Source of the DNA: Tropicimonas sp. IMCC34043
GTDB lineage: Bacteria > Pseudomonadota > Alphaproteobacteria > Rhodobacterales > Rhodobacteraceae
DNA: 64,000 nucleotides
Direction: 5' to 3'
NCBI RefSeq assembly: GCF_003390845.1
Contig: NZ_QMEK01000008.1
Location: forward strand, 1 to 64,000
Positions 17,462 through 26,445 of the stretch are shown here, piece after piece (the stretch's first letter is position 1; each line of letters begins with the position of its first letter). The position numbers were made by a program, and so were the translations under genes. A model generated the notes under the pieces. The model was given only the letters and a program-made list of their open reading frames with translations. It searched no databases and was not told the origin of the DNA.

Positions 17462-18211
17462 TCACTTGATGGTGTAACCGCCGTCGATCAGCAGATCGGC
17501 GCCGTTGATCATGTCGGCCCCGCCCGAGGCGAGGAACACCGCAGCGGCCGCGATTTCCTGCGGCTCGGCGAAACGGCCGCTCGGGATCAGCGACTTCATC
17601 GCCTCGCCCTTGGGACCGGCCCAGGCCTTCTTGCCAAGATCGGTCATCACCACCGTGGGCGAGATCGTGTTGACGCAGATGCCATGCTTGCCCCATTCGA
17701 GCGCCATCACCTTCGACATGCCGATCACGGCGAATTTCGAGGTGCAATAGGCGACGTGCTCGTCGATGGCGACGCTGCCGGCCTGGCTGGCGATATTGAC
17801 GATCTTGCCGCCGCCCTGGGCGATCATCTGGCGTCCGACGGCCTGCGCCATCATGAACGATCCGGTCAGGTTGACGTCGAGCGTGCGCTTCCAGGCAGCC
17901 AGCGAAATATCCTCGGCAGGCGCCAGATCGACGATGCCGGCGCTGTTGACAAGGATGTCGATGCGCCCGAAGGCGGCGATCACCGCGGCGACCGTTGCGG
18001 CCACGGACTCGGGATCGGAAACGTCGCAGCGAAAGGCCTTGGCGCCATTGCCGAGCGCCTTGGCCGACTCGGCGGCCTTCGCCTCGTCAAGATCGCACAG
18101 CGCAAGACGCGCGCCCTTGCCGGCATAGGCCTCGGCAATGGCCGCGCCGATCCCCGAGGCCGCGCCGGTGACAACCGCAATCTTGCCGGTCAGCGGAAAA
18201 TCGAAATCCAT
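17462..18211 (-). CDS. SDR dehydrogenase of the polyol operon
   Basis: This is a classical SDR of 249 residues: cofactor motif TGAASGIG, NSAG at the end of beta-4, active-site Ser in NIASQAG and YCTSK for the catalytic Tyr-Lys. An Asp after the second strand (LCDLDEA) indicates NAD preference. It probably oxidises a polyol to a ketose in the cytoplasm; among characterised SDRs, D-threitol dehydrogenase of the mycobacterial tetritol pathway sits in the same kind of neighbourhood with a DhaK-type kinase. The start at 18211 follows GGAG at seven bases. It lies between the binding protein gene and dhaK. Confidence 0.85.
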   Translation of the reverse strand: MDFDFPLTGKIAVVTGAASGIGAAIAEAYAGKGARLALCDLDEAKAAESAKALGNGAKAFRCDVSDPESVAATVAAVIAAFGRIDILVNSAGIVDLAPAEDISLAAWKRTLDVNLTGSFMMAQAVGRQMIAQGGGKIVNIASQAGSVAIDEHVAYCTSKFAVIGMSKVMALEWGKHGICVNTISPTVVMTDLGKKAWAGPKGEAMKSLIPSGRFAEPQEIAAAAVFLASGGADMINGADLLIDGGYTIK

Positions 18212-18234
18212 GAGAGTTCTCCGGGTAGGGGGGA

Positions 18235-18260
18235 GGGCTGGCCCGGCTGGGGGCCAGCCC
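18235..18260 (-). terminator. Hairpin directly after the binding-protein gene
   Basis: GGGCTGGCC (18235-18243) and GGCCAGCCC (18252-18260) form a perfect 9-base stem with an 8-base loop, just past the stop of the binding-protein gene and before the SDR. There is no T-run. It could stabilise the upstream mRNA or reduce downstream expression. Confidence 0.5.
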
Positions 18261-18270
18261 GAAGGCATCT

Positions 18271-19260
18271 TTACTGACGCTGGGCCAGCAGCGCGTCGAC
18301 GTTCTCGGCGGTCACAGGCGTCCAGGGCACGTTGTATTCCTTGGCCTTGCCGTCTTCCCACGGCATGTCGGGATACAGCGCCCAGATGTCGGACATCGGC
18401 TGGTAATCCCCGTCCTTTGCCGCGTTGATGGCAAGGTCCAGGGCGCCCTGTGCCTGCGCGCGGGCATCCTGCAGGATCGAGGCCATTTCGCCGCTCTTCA
18501 CCGCCACCAGCGCGTCGGTCACCCCGTCGATGCCGGCAATGACGAAATCGTCGACGTTCAGGCCGACGGCCTTGATCGCCTCGATCGCGCCAAGCGCCAT
18601 CTCGTCGTTCTGGCCGATCACGCCGTTGATCTCGCCCGGGTGCGCGGTCAGCCAGTTTTCCATCAGCGACTGGGCCTCGGCGCGCGACCAGTTGGCGGTC
18701 TTGCGTTCCAGAACCGTCACGTCAGGGCAGGCCTCGAGCGCCTTCAGATTGCCCTCAAGCCGCTGGATCTGGGCGGATTGGCCGATCGGGCCCTCGATGA
18801 TGACCACGTTGCCTTTGCAGCCGATGGCATCGAGCACGTATTTGGCCTCCATCATGCCCGACTGCACATCGTCCGAGCCGACATAGGAGGTCAGCAGGTC
18901 GCTGTTCACCCGGGTGTTCGAGCCAAACACCGGGATGCCCGCCTCGGATGCCGCCTCGACCGCTGTGGCGCCGGCCTCGATGTCGATCGGCACGAAGATG
19001 ATGCCGTCGAACTGCTGGGTGATCATCGTCTCGAACTGTTCCTGCTGGACCAGCGCGTCATAGCGTCCGTCGAAGATCGTCAGATCGACGTCGCCGGCAA
19101 CGACGGCCGGGTGCTGTTCCAGCGCCTCCGACCAGATCTGCATGAACTCGCCCTTCAGGCCATAGACGGCCGCGCCGATTTTCAGCGGTTCGGCTTGCGA
19201 CAGCACAGGTACGGCGGCAAGCGCCATGGCAGTCGACAAGCGCAGGATTGCGTTTCTCAT
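18271..19260 (-). CDS. Ribose-type sugar/polyol ABC transporter binding protein
   Basis: The 329-residue protein has a Sec signal peptide (residues 1-23, ending LSQA) and a periplasmic-binding-protein type I fold of the ribose/galactose class, with GQNDEMALGAIEAIKA and FVIAGIDGVTDAL as the usual ligand-domain segments. It captures a sugar or polyol in the periplasm for the permease and ATPase encoded upstream. The ligand cannot be read from sequence; the DhaKL and SDR genes downstream suggest a small polyol or ketose. Unusually it is third in its operon, after ATPase and permease. Confidence 0.92.
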   Translation of the reverse strand: MRNAILRLSTAMALAAVPVLSQAEPLKIGAAVYGLKGEFMQIWSEALEQHPAVVAGDVDLTIFDGRYDALVQQEQFETMITQQFDGIIFVPIDIEAGATAVEAASEAGIPVFGSNTRVNSDLLTSYVGSDDVQSGMMEAKYVLDAIGCKGNVVIIEGPIGQSAQIQRLEGNLKALEACPDVTVLERKTANWSRAEAQSLMENWLTAHPGEINGVIGQNDEMALGAIEAIKAVGLNVDDFVIAGIDGVTDALVAVKSGEMASILQDARAQAQGALDLAINAAKDGDYQPMSDIWALYPDMPWEDGKAKEYNVPWTPVTAENVDALLAQRQ

Positions 19261-19334
19261 CTCGGGTTTCTCCTCCCATTGGTGATAATGTGCCCGACGT
19301 GCCGCAGGTGCCGCCGGAACGGCCGGACGGACGC

Positions 19335-20366
19335 TTACGCCCGCCGGTTTCGCGACTGATCGAGCAGCACGGCCGCCACGATCAGGATGCCCTTGATGAC
19401 CTGCTGGTAGTAGGATTCCACCCCCATCAGATCGAGACCGTTGTTGACGACGCCGATCAGAAGCGCGCCGATCAGGGTGCCGGTCACGGTGCCGACCCCG
19501 CCCAGCAGGCTGGTGCCGCCGATCACGACCGCCGCGATGGCGTCAAGCTCATAGGCGACGCCCGCCTGCGGCAGCGCCGATCCGGTGCGCGCGGCCAGGA
19601 TCATCCCGGCAAGGCCCGCAAGCCCGCCCGAGATCACGAAGACCGCGATATTGATCCGCGTCACGTTGATGCCCGACACGGTCGCCGCATGCGGGTTGCC
19701 GCCCGCGGCATAGACCCGGCGCCCGAACCGCGTGTTGGTCAGGACGTACCACGAGACGAGGAAGACCAGCGCAAAGATGATGACGGGCAGGGGGACGCCT
19801 GCGACATCGCCGGTGCCGATCCAGCGAAACGAGTCCGTCAGCGCCGGGATCGGCCGCCCGGTGGTATAGATCAGCGTCAGCCCCCGCGCCGCCGACAGCA
19901 TGCCAAGCGTCGCCACGAACGCCGGCACCCGGTAGCGTGCGACCAGCACGCCCGAGATGCCGCCTGCCGCCATGCCGACCGCCATGCCGACGGCGATGGC
20001 GATCACCGCCGGATAGGGCGTGCCATAGACGCCCTGTGTCGCCGATGTGGTCGCAAACGAGGCCGCGACCGCGCCCGCAAGCGCCACCACCGATCCGACC
20101 GACAGGTCGATCCCCCGGGTCAGGATGACAAAGGTCATGCCGATGGCGAGGATGCCGTTGATCGAGGTCTGGCGCAGGACGTTGACGATGTTGCGCGGCG
20201 TCAGGAAGTATTCGTTCGCAAAGGTCAGCAGAACGCACAGGATAAGCAGCGCGATCAGGATCCCGAACCGCTGGATCATCACCGAGGTGTTGGTCCATCC
20301 GGCGCGCGCCGCGGACACGGTCTGCCCGTCATCAGCCTTGTCGGCATTGGTGGTGTGATTGGTCAT
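19335..20366 (-). CDS. Ribose-type ABC transporter permease
   Basis: The 343-residue membrane protein belongs to the RbsC/BPD_transp_2 family: about ten hydrophobic segments, GIDLSVGSVVALAG near the middle of the N-terminal half and VVIGGTSLLGGVGTVTGTLIGAL in the C-terminal half. It forms the homodimeric channel of the polyol importer. The start at 20366 is preceded by GAGGGG; upstream residues in frame are shadows. It follows the ATPase gene by 34 bases. Confidence 0.93.
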   Translation of the reverse strand: MTNHTTNADKADDGQTVSAARAGWTNTSVMIQRFGILIALLILCVLLTFANEYFLTPRNIVNVLRQTSINGILAIGMTFVILTRGIDLSVGSVVALAGAVAASFATTSATQGVYGTPYPAVIAIAVGMAVGMAAGGISGVLVARYRVPAFVATLGMLSAARGLTLIYTTGRPIPALTDSFRWIGTGDVAGVPLPVIIFALVFLVSWYVLTNTRFGRRVYAAGGNPHAATVSGINVTRINIAVFVISGGLAGLAGMILAARTGSALPQAGVAYELDAIAAVVIGGTSLLGGVGTVTGTLIGALLIGVVNNGLDLMGVESYYQQVIKGILIVAAVLLDQSRNRRA

Positions 20367-20400
20367 TTGCCCCTCCTCGGGCCAACAGGTCGTGCGGTCT

Positions 20401-21882
20401 TCATGCCGCAAGGCTGACCAGTTTCCCGGCCGACATCTCTTTGCGGCCGAGCTCTCCTGCAACGCGGCCGTCCTTCATGACGATGACCCGGTCGGCCATC
20501 CCCAGCACTTCCTCGTTTTCCGACGAGATCATGATCACGGTTCCGCCTTTTGCGGCGAAGGCCGACATGACCCCATAGATTTCCTTCTTGGCGCCCACGT
20601 CGACGCCGCGTGTCGGTTCGTCGAGCAGCAGGATCTTCGGTTCGGTCATGAACCACTTGCCCAGCACGACCTTCTGCTGATTGCCGCCCGACAGGCCCGA
20701 AACCTCCAGCCGGTCGCTGGGTGTCTTGACCGAGAACAGATCGATCATCCGCGTGGCCGAGCTCTTTTCCGCCCCCGGCGTCATGCCGAGCAGCGACGAC
20801 AGTTCGACAAGGCTTGCCATGCACAGGTTGTTGCGCACCGAGGCCTGCAGCACGAGGCCGCTTTCCTTGCGGTCCTCGGTGACGAACGAAATCCCGTAGT
20901 GGATCGCCTCTGCGGGGGATCTGGGCGCAATCAGCTTGCCGCCAAGGTGGATAGTCCCCTTTGTGTGACGCGTCATGCCGAAGATGCGTTCGAAGATCTC
21001 GGTGCGCCCCGATCCCATCAGCCCGTAAAGCGCCAGGATCTCGCCTGCATGTACCTCGAAGCTGACGTCGCGCACGCCATTGCGGCTGTCGATGCCGGAC
21101 ACGGCAAGCGTCACCTCGTCGCTCGGGTGGTTTTCCTTGACGAATTTCTCGGCCAGCGGGCGGCCGACGATCAGGTGGATCAGATCGTCCTTGGTGACAT
21201 CGGCAATCCGGCCGTCCTGCACGAAGGCGCCGTCGCGAAACACGGTATAGGCATCGGCGATGTCGAAGATCTCGGTCAGGCGGTGACTGACATAAACGAC
21301 GCCCTTGCCCTGCGCCTTCAGCCGGCGGATGGCTTCGAAAAGCTGCTCGACCTCGCTTTCGCCAAGCGCCGAGGTCGGTTCGTCCATGATGATGATCTGC
21401 GCGTCATAGCTGAGCGCCTTGGCGATCTCGACCAGCTGGATCTTGGCAACGCTCAGGTCCATCATCCGGGTGGTGGGCGGAATGTCGAACCCGAGCTTGT
21501 CGAGCAATTCCTGCGCATGGGCGTTCATGGTGGCAAAATCGATTCGCCCGAAGGATCGCAGCGGTTCGCGGCCGAGGAAGATGTTTTCGGCCACCGTCAT
21601 CGCCGGTACCGGGCTCAATTCCTGCTCGATGATCGAGATCCCGTTGGCCAGCGCCTCGCCGGGCGAGGAGAACGAGACCTCGCGGCCGTCGCGCAGGATC
21701 ACGCCGCCATCCCGGCTCTGGATGCCCATGACGATGGTCAGAAGGGTGGATTTTCCGGCGCCGTTGCCACCGCAGAGCGCGTGAATCGATCCGGCCTCCA
21801 GCCGAAAGCGCCCGTCGCTGAGTGCTGCAACCCCCCCAAAGGACTTTTTAAGTCCTTTCACCTCAAGCAAAACGTCCGCCAA
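20401..21882 (-). CDS. Ribose-type ABC transporter ATP-binding protein, two domains
   Basis: The 493-residue protein is an RbsA-type double nucleotide-binding protein. Domain 1 has Walker A GGNGAGKST (about residues 38-46) and Walker B with IIIMDEPTSALGE; domain 2 has the degenerate P-loop region LMGSGRTEI, signature LSGGNQQK and ILLLDEPTRGVDVG. The altered second Walker A is normal for this family. It powers import with the permease and binding protein downstream. It is the first gene of the operon, with a good promoter at 21932-21960. Confidence 0.94.
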   Translation of the reverse strand: MADVLLEVKGLKKSFGGVAALSDGRFRLEAGSIHALCGGNGAGKSTLLTIVMGIQSRDGGVILRDGREVSFSSPGEALANGISIIEQELSPVPAMTVAENIFLGREPLRSFGRIDFATMNAHAQELLDKLGFDIPPTTRMMDLSVAKIQLVEIAKALSYDAQIIIMDEPTSALGESEVEQLFEAIRRLKAQGKGVVYVSHRLTEIFDIADAYTVFRDGAFVQDGRIADVTKDDLIHLIVGRPLAEKFVKENHPSDEVTLAVSGIDSRNGVRDVSFEVHAGEILALYGLMGSGRTEIFERIFGMTRHTKGTIHLGGKLIAPRSPAEAIHYGISFVTEDRKESGLVLQASVRNNLCMASLVELSSLLGMTPGAEKSSATRMIDLFSVKTPSDRLEVSGLSGGNQQKVVLGKWFMTEPKILLLDEPTRGVDVGAKKEIYGVMSAFAAKGGTVIMISSENEEVLGMADRVIVMKDGRVAGELGRKEMSAGKLVSLAA

Positions 21883-22529
21883 CGTGCCCCTCCCCGGATA
21901 CGATTAGTGCTTCCGCCGTATTGATTATCCAAATGTATATCGTTTAATGACATTTGTCAAATACATGTATTCACCTGTTTTGAGATCTGTCCGCTCGCCG
22001 GGCGGTTTTGTCGGGAATCCTGGCGCCGGCCCGTGATGCTGCCGTTGGGTCAAAGACGCGGGGGAGGTCAACGCGAAGCGGCCCTGCCGGGCATCGGCGC
22101 GGGTGCGGAACCGATGCGCGAATCGACGGCGAACATCGACGGCGAGCGCGGCGTTTCGAGCCACCGTGCTTGCGCGCATTCCGCTCGCCCTGGCCCTCCA
22201 CCTGTATCCCGGTGCTGTCGATGGGGGGTGCAGGGGCCGCTGCGATCCGACACTTCCAGGCGACCGCAGAAGGCAAGACGTTGCGTTACAGCCAATACTG
22301 TTTGAACCGATTCAGACACATGAATAGACCCTTCGGCAACCGCCGCTTCGAAAGCGATCGGAGCGCCCTTTTCCGGCAACGCCGGAGCCGTCGATCAGGC
22401 AGATATTCGGTCAGAATTAAAATCTGCGGACGCTAACACTGATCAGCCTCAGGCCTGTCGCGGTGCAGCATAATTGAATGCGACGACTCACCGGGTCGAG
22501 CAATCACGCTGCACTAAAGGAATAAAAGA
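21883..22529. other. Divergent intergenic region
   Basis: Between the polyol operon and the VPLPA-CTERM gene, 647 bases carry the promoter described above at the left and the upstream region of the exported-protein gene at the right. I see no gene, RNA or repeat in 21972-22520. Confidence 0.5.
21932..21971 (-). promoter_or_regulatory. Polyol operon promoter with two palindromes
   Basis: On the minus strand TTGACA (21960-21955), 17 bases and TACATT (21937-21932) give a strong promoter match. TGACA-TT-TGTCA (21948-21959) overlaps the -35 and AATACATGTATT (21960-21971) lies immediately upstream, so a regulator probably binds here. No regulator gene is adjacent to this operon. Confidence 0.6.
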
Positions 22530-23075
22530 ATGCCAATTTTCCGACGAAGAAGCCTTGCGGCTGCGGTTGTCCTATTCGTGCTGCCTGCGGCAGCGAATGC
22601 GGCGACTGTCACGTTCGACAGAGATCTGTATGCCGGTCAGTTTGTAAGCGAGGGCAGCCTTCTTTATCCCGATGCGTCCATCGAATACCGATATACCGCG
22701 CTGGAAGATCTTGTCATATCGTCGTTCGCGCTGTCGGCCACGGGAAACAGCTCTGGTCTCGATGTGAACGAAATCCGGTTCGGCTTTTCCTTGCCCGGGA
22801 CGGATAAGTTCACGACATCAATGGTTTCGGGGGCGTCGTCCTTCGGCGGCGCATTCCTTCCCGGCCGGTCGCTCACGGCTGGCGATGTGTTTTCCGTTTT
22901 CTTCGACGACGGAATCACGAATCCGGTTGCCGTGACCTTGTCATTCCAGCCTGCGGCGGCACCGGCTCCAATTCCGGTTCCGGCCTCTGCTGTGCTGCTT
23001 GGATCGACAATCCTCGGGTTTGGCGCCTTTGCTTCGCGCAAGCGGAGGAAACAGCGCCGGAGCATCCCGGCCTGA
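22530..23075 (+). CDS. VPLPA-CTERM sorting domain-type exported protein
   Basis: The 181-residue protein has a signal peptide (residues 1-24, ending ANA), a beta-rich, low-cysteine body, and a C-terminal tripartite tail: PIPVPASAVLLG, a hydrophobic helix and a basic cluster (RKRRKQRR). This is the VPLPA-CTERM variant of PEP-CTERM tails, thought to be cut and processed by an exosortase at the inner membrane on the way to the surface or exopolysaccharide. No exosortase or polysaccharide gene is nearby, so the sorting enzyme must be elsewhere. The body is not recognised. An AAGGAATAAAAGA precedes the start. Confidence 0.8.
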   Translation: MPIFRRRSLAAAVVLFVLPAAANAATVTFDRDLYAGQFVSEGSLLYPDASIEYRYTALEDLVISSFALSATGNSSGLDVNEIRFGFSLPGTDKFTTSMVSGASSFGGAFLPGRSLTAGDVFSVFFDDGITNPVAVTLSFQPAAAPAPIPVPASAVLLGSTILGFGAFASRKRRKQRRSIPA

Positions 23076-23088
23076 GACATTGTTGATG

Positions 23089-23114
23089 CCGGGCGCCGGG
23101 AAACCGGCGTCCGG
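23089..23114 (+). terminator. Hairpin after the VPLPA-CTERM gene
   Basis: CCGGGCGCCGG (23089-23099) and CCGGCGTCCGG (23104-23114) pair over 11 bases with one G-U and a GAAA loop, 14 bases after the stop. There is no T-run, but position and strength suit a transcript end. Confidence 0.55.
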
Positions 23115-23296
23115 TCCAAGGGCAGCGCCTCTTTCCGACGTCGGTCGGTTATGATGATGCGAACGTTCTCTTTTGTGGACCTTTGCAATCCCACCGTTGC
23201 AATTGGATCTCTTCTGGGGGCGGTCGCATCTTCAAAGCCAACTCACCCCCCGAATAAAGCCAATCCCGTGGTGCCGAGCCAGTCCGGCGCCGCGGC

Positions 23297-24805
23297 TCAG
23301 TCCGCGCGGCTTTTGTCCGGTGCCCGGCTGCGGATCAGCGATTTTACCAGCGGCAGCAGGATCAGCGCCGCGGTCGCGACGACAAAGCCGCAGGCGATGG
23401 GACGTTCGAGAAACACCATCGCATCGCCGCGCGAGATCAGCAGGGCACGCCGCAGGTTGGTTTCGATCAGCGGCCCGAGGACAAACCCCAGAAGCAGCAG
23501 CGCCGGGCTGAACGAGGCCAGCGTCAGCGCATAGCCGATGGCGCCGATCCCCGCGACCATGGCGATGTCAAAGGTCGCGCCGCGCACCGAATAGACGCCA
23601 AGGCAGACAAACACGATGATCGCGGGATAGAGCCAGCGGAACGGAATCCGCAGGATCGACACCCAGACGCCGATCAGCGTCAGGTTGATCAGCAACAGGA
23701 AGATGTTGCCGATCCCGAAGCTTGCCACCAGACCCCAGAACATGTCGGGCCGCGATTGCAGCATCATCGGGCCGGGCTGCACCCCGTGGATGACCAGTGC
23801 CCCCAGCATCAGCGCCATGATCGGATCGCCCGGAATCCCCAGCGTCAGCGTCGGCACGAAAGCGGTGATCGAGGCCGAGTTGTTGGCCGCTTCCGGCCCC
23901 GCGATCCCCTCGATCGCGCCCTTGCCGAACCGCTCGGGCGTGCGCGAGATCCGCCGCTCCAGCGCATAGGCAAGGAACGACGAGATCGTCGATCCGGTGC
24001 CGGGCAGCGCCCCGAAGAACCCCCCCAGCGCCGCGCCGCGCGGGATCGCGGCCGTCATGCGGCGGATGTCGTTGCGGGTCGGGACAAGCTGGCGCAGGCT
24101 GACCCGCGCGGGTGGGCCGCGGCGTTCGGCGATGGGGATATTGGTGATGACCTCGGCGACGCCAAAGAGGCCCATCGCCAGCGCCACCATGTTGATGCCG
24201 TCCATCAGCACCGGCTGCCCGAAGGTCAGGCGTTGCGCGCCCGAGTTCACATCGGTGCCGACGCAGCCGAGGATCAGCCCCACCACCACCATGGCAAAGT
24301 TCTTTGCCGGACGCTCCGAGCCGATGGTCGAGGCCGCGACCAGCCCCATGATCATCATCGCGGCATATTCCGCCGCCCCGAACAGGGTCGCCATCCCGGC
24401 CAGCCATCCGGCCAGCACGACGAGCACGACAATGCCCAGCATGGAGCCTGTGAAGGACGAGATCATCGAGGTGAACAGCGCAACCCCGGCGCGGCCCTGC
24501 TGTGCCAGCGGATAGCCGTCGAGTGTGGTGACGGCCGATTGCGGCGTACCGGGCAGCCGCAGCAGGATCGAGGCCACGGCGCCGCCATACTGTGCGCCGT
24601 AATACACCCCGGCCAGCATCACCAACGCCGCCTCGGACGAGATGTAATAGGTGATCGGCAACAGCAGCGTGATCGCCGCCATCGCACCGATGCCGGGCAG
24701 CACGCCGACAAACGTGCCAAGCAGCGCGCCAAACAGGCTGTAGATCAGGATCGACGGCTGCAACGCCACCGACAGCCCATGCGCCAGCCCCTCGATCGTC
24801 GTCAT
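23297..24805 (-). CDS. tctA: Tripartite tricarboxylate transporter large membrane subunit TctA
   Basis: The 502-residue, roughly twelve-helix protein carries TctA signatures RLPGTPQSAVTTLDGYPL, ALPGTGSTISSF and GIPGDPIMALMLGAL. It is the transport channel of a three-part, binding-protein-dependent secondary carrier for carboxylates such as citrate. It starts two bases before the tctB stop region and is last in the run tctC-tctB-tctA. The exact carboxylate is not evident. Confidence 0.95.
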   Translation of the reverse strand: MTTIEGLAHGLSVALQPSILIYSLFGALLGTFVGVLPGIGAMAAITLLLPITYYISSEAALVMLAGVYYGAQYGGAVASILLRLPGTPQSAVTTLDGYPLAQQGRAGVALFTSMISSFTGSMLGIVVLVVLAGWLAGMATLFGAAEYAAMMIMGLVAASTIGSERPAKNFAMVVVGLILGCVGTDVNSGAQRLTFGQPVLMDGINMVALAMGLFGVAEVITNIPIAERRGPPARVSLRQLVPTRNDIRRMTAAIPRGAALGGFFGALPGTGSTISSFLAYALERRISRTPERFGKGAIEGIAGPEAANNSASITAFVPTLTLGIPGDPIMALMLGALVIHGVQPGPMMLQSRPDMFWGLVASFGIGNIFLLLINLTLIGVWVSILRIPFRWLYPAIIVFVCLGVYSVRGATFDIAMVAGIGAIGYALTLASFSPALLLLGFVLGPLIETNLRRALLISRGDAMVFLERPIACGFVVATAALILLPLVKSLIRSRAPDKSRAD

Positions 24806-24806
24806 G

Positions 24807-25253
24807 TCATCGGCTCCACGGCCAGACCGGGATGGTCATCTTCAGCGCCAGGATGAAAATCGCCCAGGTCAGCAAGGTGACCGCAAGCGCCAGGATCAGA
24901 CGCCATGCGATGCCCTTGCCCGGGGCAACGGAACTGGCGACCAGCGCGCAGATCGCCGTCGTCGCGACAAGGCCGATCCGGTTCATCAGCACCGCGAACA
25001 GCAGCAGGGCTGCGACGATGCCCAGCATCTCGCGCCAGGCAAAGGGGCGGCGGTCGCCCTTTCGCCAGTACGCCGGGACGGCAATGAACCCGCCAAGGAT
25101 CGCCAGAATGACCCCGAGCGAGACCGGAAAGAACCCCGGTCCCATGCGGCGCAGGCTGCCGATGTCATAGTGCAGGGCCGCATAGCCCGCCACGACAAGG
25201 CCGAATGCCGCCAGCAACCCGCCCCACAGGATGTCGAGGTAATCGCGCTGCAT
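24807..25253 (-). CDS. tctB: Tripartite tricarboxylate transporter small membrane subunit TctB
   Basis: The 148-residue protein has four hydrophobic helices and the TctB pattern, with RRMGPGFFPVSLGVIL near residue 36. It partners TctA in the membrane. It lies between tctC and tctA with very short spacers, so the three are one unit. Confidence 0.92.
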   Translation of the reverse strand: MQRDYLDILWGGLLAAFGLVVAGYAALHYDIGSLRRMGPGFFPVSLGVILAILGGFIAVPAYWRKGDRRPFAWREMLGIVAALLLFAVLMNRIGLVATTAICALVASSVAPGKGIAWRLILALAVTLLTWAIFILALKMTIPVWPWSR

Positions 25254-25287
25254 CCGCCTGATCGCCGTCCCTGCCGTTTCGCGCCGC

Positions 25288-26271
25288 TCAGTTCTGCGCT
25301 TCGGTCTTGTCGATCACGGCGCCCCAAAGCGCGGTGTCGGTCTCGATCCGTGCGGCCAGATCCTCGGGCGTTCCACCGGCGGTCTTCCAGCCCATCGCCA
25401 GCAGCTTGCCCTGCAGATCCTCGTTCTCGAGGATCGCATCGATCTCGGTGTTCAGCCGGGCGATGATTGCGGGGTCGGTGCCGGCGGGGGCGATGAAGGC
25501 ATTCCACAGCTCGGCGCGGAAATCGTCGGGCAGGCCCGCCTTGCCGGCCAGCACCGGAACGTCGGGGACCAGAGGGAACACTTCGGACGAGGTGATGCCG
25601 AGCATCTTCATGGTGCCCGCCTCGACATGCGGCACGGCGGCGGAAGGTGCCATGAAGCCTGAATCGATCTCGCCCGACAGGATCGAGGTCGTGACCTCGG
25701 CATAGCTCTGGAACGGGATGTGGAACAGCACGATCCCGGCGTCCGAGGCGAACAGCTCGGCCGTCAGATGCGCGCCCGATCCCTTGCCGACCGAGCCATA
25801 GCTGATTTCGTCGGGCCGGGCCTTGGCATCGGCAACGAAGGCGTCGACGTCATCGGCGGGAAAATCGGCGGCGACGGCCAGAACCAGCGGGCTCGTCGCG
25901 ATCAGGGTGATCGGCGCCACATCGGTTGCCGGATCATAGCCGAGATCGGGGATCAGCCGCTGCGCGGTGGTCAGCGGCCCGTTGATCGTGACGCCAAAGC
26001 TGTAGCCATCGGGTTTCTGCGCCAGCATCTGCTGCACGCCAATGACACCGCCGGCGCCGGGCTTGTTTTCGATCACGACCGGCTGGCCAAGGCTTTCGGC
26101 CAGCGGCTCGGCGATCAGCCGGGCGATGGTGTCGGGCGAGGAGCCCGCCGGAAAACCGACATAGACATGGAGCGGCGCCGAGGGCCAGTCCTGCGCCATC
26201 GCAGGCGCGGCGGCTGCGGCGATCCCGAAGGCTGCGATCATCAGACTGCGGCGGCTGATCGTGGTAAGCAT
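25288..26271 (-). CDS. tctC: Tripartite tricarboxylate transporter binding protein TctC
   Basis: The 327-residue protein begins with a signal peptide that includes a twin-arginine-like SRRSLM segment (residues 6-11) and an AMAQ cleavage region near residue 26. The Bug/TctC pattern follows: WPSAPLHVYVGFPAGSSPDTIARLIAEPL, ENKPGAGGVIGVQ and the late GAVIDK. It binds a carboxylate in the periplasm for TctAB. The start at 26271 has GGAG ten bases upstream. The gene follows the sugar ABC ATPase by 174 bases, so it may be co-transcribed with the large operon or have its own promoter. Confidence 0.93.
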   Translation of the reverse strand: MLTTISRRSLMIAAFGIAAAAAPAMAQDWPSAPLHVYVGFPAGSSPDTIARLIAEPLAESLGQPVVIENKPGAGGVIGVQQMLAQKPDGYSFGVTINGPLTTAQRLIPDLGYDPATDVAPITLIATSPLVLAVAADFPADDVDAFVADAKARPDEISYGSVGKGSGAHLTAELFASDAGIVLFHIPFQSYAEVTTSILSGEIDSGFMAPSAAVPHVEAGTMKMLGITSSEVFPLVPDVPVLAGKAGLPDDFRAELWNAFIAPAGTDPAIIARLNTEIDAILENEDLQGKLLAMGWKTAGGTPEDLAARIETDTALWGAVIDKTEAQN

Positions 26272-26445
26272 GGCGTCTTCTCCCTCCTGCGAAGCCGGTC
26301 TGGTCTGGCCCGGCATTATTGTGCCGCGTCAATGCCACCGGTTTCGGCAAAGGTCCATGCGACCTGTCCGGTCCTTTTGGTCAAATTCGGGGATTCAGGC
26401 CACCACAGGGGTGCCCCGTCCCGGCGGTGGCGGCGATCCGGGGGC

